Assembly (NCBI GenBank): GCA_016285615.1
Contig: JAEERB010000113.1
Location: 1-7,707, forward strand
Direction of reading: 5' to 3'
DNA from: Bacteroidales bacterium
GTDB taxonomy: Bacteria; Bacteroidota; Bacteroidia; Bacteroidales; WCHB1-69
DNA: 7,707 nucleotides
Below the pieces are notes generated by a model. It had not been told where the DNA came from and searched no databases. It saw only the letters and a list, made by a program, of their open reading frames with translations. Below are positions 1-4,758 of the stretch, one piece after another; positions within the stretch are counted from its first letter, which is position 1; every line of letters begins with the position of its first letter. Made by a program: the position numbers and the translations under genes.

Positions 1-618
1 GTGCAAATTGGCAATCAATGCTGGATGAAAGAAAATTTACGAACTACAAAGTATGCAAATGGTACGGACATCATACAAGGAACGACAACTTCGACGACTA
101 CGGCATATTGGTATTATCCAAATAATAATGTGTCTAATGTAGCGACTTATGGTTTGTTGTACAACTGGCCTGCGGTAATGAACGGATCCACTTCCAGCAA
201 TGCCAATCCTAGTGGTGTGCAGGGCATTTGTCCTACTGGCTGGCATGTACCGAGTGATGCAGAGTGGACACAACTCACAGATTATGTAGGTGGACGGAGC
301 GAGTACCAATGTGGTAGCAATAGTAAAAATATTGCCAAGGCGCTGGCTTCCACTACTGGTTGGCGTAGCAGCACCTACAGTTGTGCTATCGGGAATACTC
401 TGAGCACAAATAATGCCACAGGTTTTAGTGCTTTACCAAGCGGAACATACATAATTGGTGACTATGAGTATTTTGGCAATAGTTGTGACTGGTGGTCTGC
501 TTCAGAAATGTATAGTGATACGCCCTACAATCGGTATCTTGATTATGGTGATGCATACGTTAAGAGAGATGGTAATAGAAAGGATTTTGGAAATTCTGTA
601 CGTTGTATCATGGATTAG
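1..618 (+). CDS. FISUMP-domain surface protein, 3' part (5' end outside window)
   Basis: This is the C-terminal part of a secreted or surface protein carrying a Fibrobacter succinogenes major paralogous (FISUMP, TIGR02145-type) domain; the molecular role of this family is not established. Visible family hallmarks are QCWMKENL (residues 6-13 of the visible part), YGLLYNW (50-56), the core CPTGWHVPSDAEW (77-89), ATGFSALPSG (139-148), the aromatic WWSAS (164-168) and the terminal SVRCIMD. The first codon, GTG, is almost certainly not a start: the paralogue at 1237-2925 has the same stretch inside its reading frame, preceded by DIDGNTYNT, so the gene enters from upstream. Six cysteines, including the pair in EYQCG and YSCAIGNT, are matched in the paralogue and may form disulfides (inference). 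The gene ends 50 bases before the next one and is probably co-transcribed with it. Family call is firm; function is unknown. Confidence 0.9.
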   Translation: MQIGNQCWMKENLRTTKYANGTDIIQGTTTSTTTAYWYYPNNNVSNVATYGLLYNWPAVMNGSTSSNANPSGVQGICPTGWHVPSDAEWTQLTDYVGGRSEYQCGSNSKNIAKALASTTGWRSSTYSCAIGNTLSTNNATGFSALPSGTYIIGDYEYFGNSCDWWSASEMYSDTPYNRYLDYGDAYVKRDGNRKDFGNSVRCIMD

Positions 619-668
619 AAAAAGTAATATATCAACATTACAAATACTAAATGCAAAATTAATCACAA

Positions 669-1208
669 ATGGAAACGGTTGAATTTTATAATGATGTGTA
701 TAAATACGCATGGAACTTGGCTGTGTTAAGCGCAGACCATTTAGAAACAGGCTTTTTGTCTCTTACTCCTGAAAATGCAATAGACAAAGAACAAGCACAG
801 GAACTAATTGCAACAAGCAATATGCTATTGCAAAGTATGGCAAGACAGATATTGGAAACAGAAAAAGATATGGCAAGATATATCAATTCTCTTTCCTTTG
901 GTATGATGTATCAGTATTGTTTTGATAAAGGAATGGAGTTGATGTATCATTATATACAAGGCTCGGAAACAATTCCAACCACCTTCTGTGTGTCTGACAG
1001 CATAGGTAATGAAGGTCCAGATATTCCGTCACAGTATCAGCCGGGTAAAGATGTTATAAGCAAAATGGCTTCAATACTTAGAGAACTGAAAAATTACTGT
1101 CAAAGCACCTATCCTGAAATGATTGGCACGGTAAATTATTTATTCTGTTTCTTTAGGGTTGCCATGAGCTTAGGATTTCTTTATTGCATGGAAATGAAAA
1201 TGCACTAA
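669..1208 (+). CDS. hypothetical protein, 179 aa, between two FISUMP genes
   Basis: I do not recognise this protein. It starts at the only sensible ATG, 50 bases after the preceding FISUMP gene, and ends 28 bases before the next, so an operon is likely. There is no Shine-Dalgarno, which is usual in Bacteroidetes. It has no signal peptide and so probably stays in the cytoplasm. Residues about 10-95 look alpha-helical (for example a charged amphipathic stretch around 39-72). A Pro/Gly-rich linker follows (about 112-126), then a helix around 128-146 and a hydrophobic C-terminal segment (about 151-175) that could be a buried helix or a single membrane anchor. Five cysteines (84, 107, 144, 160, 173) have no recognisable metal-binding spacing. 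Codon use and AT content resemble its neighbours. A real gene is supported by length, placement and the uninterrupted frame; function is unknown. Confidence 0.7.
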   Translation: METVEFYNDVYKYAWNLAVLSADHLETGFLSLTPENAIDKEQAQELIATSNMLLQSMARQILETEKDMARYINSLSFGMMYQYCFDKGMELMYHYIQGSETIPTTFCVSDSIGNEGPDIPSQYQPGKDVISKMASILRELKNYCQSTYPEMIGTVNYLFCFFRVAMSLGFLYCMEMKMH

Positions 1209-1236
1209 TCGTTTAACATTAAAATCATAAATTAAA

Positions 1237-2925
1237 ATGAGAAATTTAATTGCTGTTGTTGTTATATGCTTAATAACTATTGTTATGCCAATCAAAACTT
1301 TAAAGGCCCAATCGATTACTCTGACTTTTACGGGTCAAGATCCTGCCAATCGTCATATAGAATTATGGTATGTGCATATTGAAAATCTTACGCAGAATTG
1401 GGAAGAATTCCTCGATTATCCAGATACTACTTTGATGTTGGGTAATACGGGTATAGATGACTTGGGAGAGAATAATAATTCGCTGTTATTATCACAGAAT
1501 GTACCCAATCCGTTTGACGGCACTACCGATTTGCTGTTGCAAATGCCCAGAACAGGCCATGTGTTATTGGAGGTGTTTGAGTTGAATGGCAAAAAGGTAG
1601 TAGATTTTCAAGGTCAGTTGTCTGCTGGGAAGCATACATTCAGAGTATCGTTAAACACTGCGCAAAGTTATTTGTTAACTGCCCGTAGCGGCAACGACGT
1701 TGCGACTATCAAGATGGTGAACAATGGTAGCTCTGGAGAGAATTCCATCCGCTCATTGGAAGATAGTGACACATTCCCGTTGACTATGCAATTGAAAGGC
1801 GGGACGAAAGGTATTTCCGATAAACCTTTTGCAGTTGGTGACAACATGAAATATTACGGGACAGCTATTATAAACGGGGCAATATGTAACACCGATATAA
1901 TTAATAAGGTATTGTCTTCCTCGGAAAAAATAGTGCTCAAATTTAAAGAAATGGCGGATTTACGCATTCCTACTGTTACCACAGACAAAGTAAGAGATAT
2001 TAGTTTTACAGAAGCCATTTGTGATGGAAACGTAATTTCCGATGGTGGAGCAACGGTAACTGATCGCGGTTTCGTATATAGTACCAACCACAATCCTACA
2101 TTAGGAATAGGGAATAATCATGTAAGCCTTACTCTTGGTCAAGTACCTGGAAAATATTCAGCGCGATTGACAGGCTTAACGGTAGGAACCACATACTATG
2201 TACGGGCCTACGCCACCAATAAAGTGGGAACTGCTTACGGGAATGAGATAAGTTTCACTACGTCTGCTCAAGATGGTCTTCCATGTCCTGGCGTGGCAAC
2301 GGTTACAGATATTGATGGAAACACATATAATACGGTGCAAATTGGTGCACAGTGTTGGATGAAAGAGAACCTGAAAACCACAAAGTATGCCGATGGTGTC
2401 TCTATTTTACAAGGAACTCCTACTAATTCTAACAGACGTTGGTGTTATCCTAATAATAATTCTTCAACCAAAGATAGATACGGATTGTTGTACGATAGGG
2501 GGGCGATGATGGGCAGTTCAAGTAGTACGGATTATGAAATACAAGGCGTTTGTCCTAAAGGGTGGCATATACCTTCTGAAAAGGAGTGGAAACAATTGAT
2601 TGACTATGTGAGCAGCCAGAATCAGTATGTTTGTAATAGTGATAATACATATATTGCCAAGGCGTTAGCCTCTACAATGGGCTGGGCCAGCAATACAAAA
2701 ACATGTACTGTTGGTAATACACAAAGTAATAACAATTCCACAGGTTTTTCAGCTTTTCCCGCTGGTTACTGCCACGGTGATGAATACGTTGAATATGGTC
2801 GCCAAACAGGGTTCTGGTGTGCAAAAGACAGTTACGAATTCAGAATTAATTACGACTATCCTGCCATATACAGTCAGCACTACAATTCATATCCTATTAG
2901 TTTGTCAGTCCGTTGCATTCACTAA
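1237..2925 (+). CDS. secreted FISUMP-domain protein with internal T9SS-sorting-like module and fibronectin-like domain
   Basis: This is a complete 562-residue modular surface protein. Residues 1-24 form a signal peptide (hydrophobic 4-19, likely cleavage A24/Q25). A beta-rich leader (25-82) is followed at about 86-165 by a module like the Por/type IX secretion C-terminal sorting domain or FlgD-like Ig fold, with NVPNPFDGTTDLLLQMP, then VFELNGKKV and a final strand pair. Here it is internal rather than C-terminal. A fibronectin-III-like domain covers about 245-342, with DRGFVYSTNHNPT and TTYYVRAYATNKVGTAYGNEI typical of Bacteroidetes surface proteins. The FISUMP domain covers about 350-562 (QCWMKENL, CPKGWHIPSEKEW, STGFSAFPAG, SVRCIH). 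It is paralogous to the gene at 1-618, but the YNW and WWSAS motifs have become YDR and FWCAK. Likely exported across the outer membrane or displayed on it (inference). Ligand unknown. Confidence 0.92.
   Translation: MRNLIAVVVICLITIVMPIKTLKAQSITLTFTGQDPANRHIELWYVHIENLTQNWEEFLDYPDTTLMLGNTGIDDLGENNNSLLLSQNVPNPFDGTTDLLLQMPRTGHVLLEVFELNGKKVVDFQGQLSAGKHTFRVSLNTAQSYLLTARSGNDVATIKMVNNGSSGENSIRSLEDSDTFPLTMQLKGGTKGISDKPFAVGDNMKYYGTAIINGAICNTDIINKVLSSSEKIVLKFKEMADLRIPTVTTDKVRDISFTEAICDGNVISDGGATVTDRGFVYSTNHNPTLGIGNNHVSLTLGQVPGKYSARLTGLTVGTTYYVRAYATNKVGTAYGNEISFTTSAQDGLPCPGVATVTDIDGNTYNTVQIGAQCWMKENLKTTKYADGVSILQGTPTNSNRRWCYPNNNSSTKDRYGLLYDRGAMMGSSSSTDYEIQGVCPKGWHIPSEKEWKQLIDYVSSQNQYVCNSDNTYIAKALASTMGWASNTKTCTVGNTQSNNNSTGFSAFPAGYCHGDEYVEYGRQTGFWCAKDSYEFRINYDYPAIYSQHYNSYPISLSVRCIH
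2335..2925 (+). repeat. second copy of the FISUMP domain, paralogous to 1-618
   Basis: This stretch and bases 1-618 encode homologous domains in the same orientation, and both begin with the same 11 bases, gtgcaaattgg. Similarity is strong at the start, around the CPxGWHxPS core and IAKALAST, and weak in the last third. This is a diverged gene-level duplication, not a recent exact repeat. Confidence 0.8.
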
Positions 2926-2950
2926 AGTGTAAATCCAACAAACAAGAATT

Positions 2951-3007
2951 ATGTTGAAAATCCTTAAAAGATTGTTTTTTTATATCAGTTGCACCCGACA
3001 CGAATAA
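2951..3007 (+). CDS. possible 18-codon leader ORF before the nuclease gene
   Basis: An ATG at 2951 opens a short frame encoding MLKILKRLFFYISCTRHE. Its TAA stop (3005-3007) overlaps the AAGGG that could serve as ribosome-binding site for the ATG at 3019. The arrangement would allow translational coupling to the nuclease. The peptide is short, basic and hydrophobic and matches no family I know. It may equally be chance, as such short frames are common in AT-rich spacers. Confidence 0.2.
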   Translation: MLKILKRLFFYISCTRHE

Positions 3008-3018
3008 GGGATAAAATT

Positions 3019-4095
3019 ATGGATAACAAGTGCAATATTTTCCAGTATTCCCCCAAGGAATTAACTACAGACGCTTTCTTTGCATGGCTGTTCTACTTTT
3101 TGGACAGCGACAATGCTTACAACAATGCTAAACAGCAGTTTTTTAGAACATTACTTTTAAAAGAAAAGGACAAAATCAAAAACGTTGAAAACATCAAAGT
3201 TTTTCTTCAGGAGGGTAAAAGGAACGGACGCACCGACCTTCAAGTTTCATTCAATTTTGGGAAAGAAACGGAAAGACAGACCATTTTGTTTGAGAACAAA
3301 ACTTGGTCTGGGACAAAGGATGAACAACTCAATGGATATAAAAGTGATTTCCCAAATTTATATAAATACGTGTTTTTGAAGTTGGGATACATCGATATTG
3401 ACGATAAGAATCATGCAGATGCTTGTGGTTACGAAATTATCGATTGCTTTAAGGTTCGGGAGGCGCTCAAACCAATTCAGAATCTGCATCCAATTCTTGA
3501 ACAATACTTTGAATATTTGGAAGAAACATTTTGCAAACACATCGAATCTTTTCAAGAAGAACTCTTCAACATCAACAAGAAGAATTATGATATTTTAGGA
3601 GAAAACCATGGTGAGGCCCAACATTATCTGATGGGAATTGTGTTTGACGAACTAAACAAGCACCGCAATCTTTATAACACATTGTTTTATAAGCAAGGAA
3701 CAAGCAGCGGAAGGCCGTGGACTGAAATAGTTTTCGAAGACAATGCGTTTTTTTATGACAGCAAAAAAAAAGTATCCGAAGCCCTTTTTTGGAGAGTTGA
3801 TTGTCGGCAAGGGGAAAGATATTATCTGAGGATAAATCAATATGCGGGGGTAATGGAAGAGAATAACCTTAAAAAATTCAAAGAAGAAAGGTTAAAACGC
3901 TTACGTGAGATAGCAGCAAACACACTTAAAAACTATCCCAAATTGATTGCCGGAACACCATCAAACAGATGGGGTGCGAATGAAAGTGAAGTAGTGATCT
4001 TCTTCCTTGATGACAACGACCTCTCTGAAATCATCAATCAAATAGCTAACTTCACGGCTGATTTTATGCGCCAGTACAATAGTGAAATGAGATAA
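3019..4095 (+). CDS. PD-(D/E)XK nuclease family protein (PDDEXK_4-like)
   Basis: A 358-residue protein resembling the PDDEXK_4 family (PF14281), predicted metal-dependent DNA nucleases whose cellular roles are mostly unproven. The N-terminus has the family's helical stretch (ELTTDAFFAWLFYFLD, about 14-29). The catalytic core reads D73 in GRTDLQVSF, then E92-N-K94 in ILFENKTWSG, then Q103-L-N-G-Y107, a good match to the RecB-type QxxxY motif. All expected active-site residues are present, so it is probably active. The C-terminal half (about 180-358) is less characteristic and may set specificity. The ATG at 3019 is preferred over an in-frame TTG at 2989 because AAGGG lies about 9 bases upstream and the family motif starts shortly after. 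No methyltransferase, helicase or restriction subunit is beside it, so a defence role is only inference. A run of nine A (3763-3771) encodes three lysines. Confidence 0.85.
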   Translation: MDNKCNIFQYSPKELTTDAFFAWLFYFLDSDNAYNNAKQQFFRTLLLKEKDKIKNVENIKVFLQEGKRNGRTDLQVSFNFGKETERQTILFENKTWSGTKDEQLNGYKSDFPNLYKYVFLKLGYIDIDDKNHADACGYEIIDCFKVREALKPIQNLHPILEQYFEYLEETFCKHIESFQEELFNINKKNYDILGENHGEAQHYLMGIVFDELNKHRNLYNTLFYKQGTSSGRPWTEIVFEDNAFFYDSKKKVSEALFWRVDCRQGERYYLRINQYAGVMEENNLKKFKEERLKRLREIAANTLKNYPKLIAGTPSNRWGANESEVVIFFLDDNDLSEIINQIANFTADFMRQYNSEMR

Positions 4096-4183
4096 TATGC
4101 TGATGGACAAAGTCAGCCAGCCTGACCCGCCGCAGTATCATCATCTTCCCTCGTCTTCAGCCTACCTATCGTCAGTCAAATGA

Positions 4184-4212
4184 GTTTTGAAGATTAAATG
4201 AAACTTCAAAAC
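4184..4212. repeat. perfect 9-bp inverted repeat in the spacer before the KDRWG-repeat gene
   Basis: GTTTTGAAG (4184-4192) and CTTCAAAAC (4204-4212) are exact reverse complements around an 11-base loop. The site lies about 37 bases upstream of the -7 box at 4249, where an activator or repressor could bind. There is no T-tract on either strand, so a normal intrinsic terminator is unlikely. The rest of the 165-base spacer (4096-4260) shows no gene. Confidence 0.45.
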
Positions 4213-4248
4213 AACATTACATTTATCTGCTCTTATTTGATAATTTCC

Positions 4249-4256
4249 TATCTTTG
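4249..4256 (+). promoter_or_regulatory. Bacteroidetes -7 promoter box (TATCTTTG) with possible leaderless start
   Basis: TATCTTTG matches the Bacteroides TAnnTTTG box exactly. I see no clear -33 TTTG at the usual spacing upstream (about 4225). Transcription would begin about 4 to 7 bases after the box, at or next to the ATG at 4261, giving little or no leader. The box also argues against the in-frame upstream ATG at 4198. Confidence 0.6.
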
Positions 4257-4260
4257 CCCC

Positions 4261-4695
4261 ATGAAGAAACGAATCCTCCTTTGGCTTGCCGCCACCCTTT
4301 TGCTGAACCTGGCAAGTGTTGCCCAGACCGTCCGTATGAAGGACCGCTGGGGACAAGCGATGTTTTACATGACAGAAAACACTGTGCAACAGAAAGATCG
4401 CTGGGGCGAGAAACTGTTGTGGTACGACTCCGCCACACAACAGGTGCGACAAAAAGACCGCTGGGGACAACCGCTCATCTATATGGATGGCCAAACAGTG
4501 CGCCAGAAGGATCGCTGGGGCGCTCCCCTGCTCTATTTCGACGGACAGACCATCCGCCAGAAAGATCGTTGGGGCACCGCACTCTATTACCTCGACGGCA
4601 ACACCCTGCGCATGAAAGACCGCTGGGGCGTCCCCGTCTATTACTTCGACTTCGTCCCCGAACGCTGGCAACTGGCCTGCCTCATTCTGATGTAG
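4261..4695 (+). CDS. small secreted protein made of six 18-residue KDRWG repeats
   Basis: A 144-residue exported protein of unknown function. Residues 1-21 are a clear signal peptide (MKKR, then a leucine/alanine core, SVA/Q cleavage), with a mature chain starting at Gln22. Residues 24-133 are six tandem units of consensus VRQKDRWGxPLxYxDGQT. KDRWG is invariant in all six (starting at residues 27, 45, 65, 83, 101 and 119); unit two carries two extra residues. The alternation of a polar KDRWG turn with an aromatic/hydrophobic strand ending in DG suggests repeated beta-hairpins in a solenoid or sheet (inference). It recalls choline-binding, MORN and RHS-type repeats only loosely and I would not assign it to any. 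A short tail, ERWQLACLILM, is hydrophobic and holds the only cysteine of the mature protein. The next gene, a mechanosensitive channel, is 63 bases downstream behind its own promoter box. An ATG at 4198 would give a longer protein but spoils the signal peptide. Confidence 0.85.
   Translation: MKKRILLWLAATLLLNLASVAQTVRMKDRWGQAMFYMTENTVQQKDRWGEKLLWYDSATQQVRQKDRWGQPLIYMDGQTVRQKDRWGAPLLYFDGQTIRQKDRWGTALYYLDGNTLRMKDRWGVPVYYFDFVPERWQLACLILM
4330..4659 (+). repeat. six tandem in-frame repeats (54, 60, 54, 54, 54, 54 bases)
   Basis: Each unit centres on GA(C/T)CG(C/T)TGGGG. Protein units are residues 24-41, 42-61, 62-79, 80-97, 98-115 and 116-133 of the secreted protein. Third-position differences (GAC/GAT, CGC/CGT, AAG/AAA) show that the units have diverged under selection for the amino acids. 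Units 3 and 4 are the most alike and the first and last the most divergent, as expected of an old internal expansion. Confidence 0.92.
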
Positions 4696-4719
4696 TGCGG
4701 CTAAATGCCAAATTTTCCG

Positions 4720-4727
4720 TACTTTTG
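4720..4727 (+). promoter_or_regulatory. Bacteroidetes -7 promoter box (TACTTTTG) before the MscS-family gene
   Basis: TACTTTTG fits TAnnTTTG and sits 31 bases before the ATG at 4759, predicting a leader of about 25 bases. No convincing -33 element is visible at the usual spacing. It lies just after the stop of the repeat-protein gene, so the channel gene may be transcribed from here as well as by read-through. Confidence 0.55.
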
Positions 4728-4758
4728 CCGCGTCAATTTTTCTATTAACAATACCACT

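Noticed and set aside
1..3. GTG at position 1 as a real start codon
   Set aside because: The paralogue carries the same GTG internally in its domain, so the frame continues upstream of the window.
2957..2981. AATC...GATT followed by seven T as terminator after the FISUMP gene
   Set aside because: Four-pair AT-rich stem is too weak; the T run is plausibly chance in an AT-rich spacer.
4099..4117. GCTGA...TCAGC as terminator of the nuclease gene
   Set aside because: Stem of five pairs only and no following T-tract.
4162..4671. Long open frame (169 codons) on the minus strand opposite the KDRWG-repeat gene
   Set aside because: It is the mirror of the tandem repeats and has no promoter or start context; the + strand frame has a signal peptide and a promoter box.
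4254..4748. Second + strand open frame overlapping the repeat gene
   Set aside because: It is kept open by the repeated, GC-rich units; its protein is Arg/Pro/His-rich without signal or known motif.
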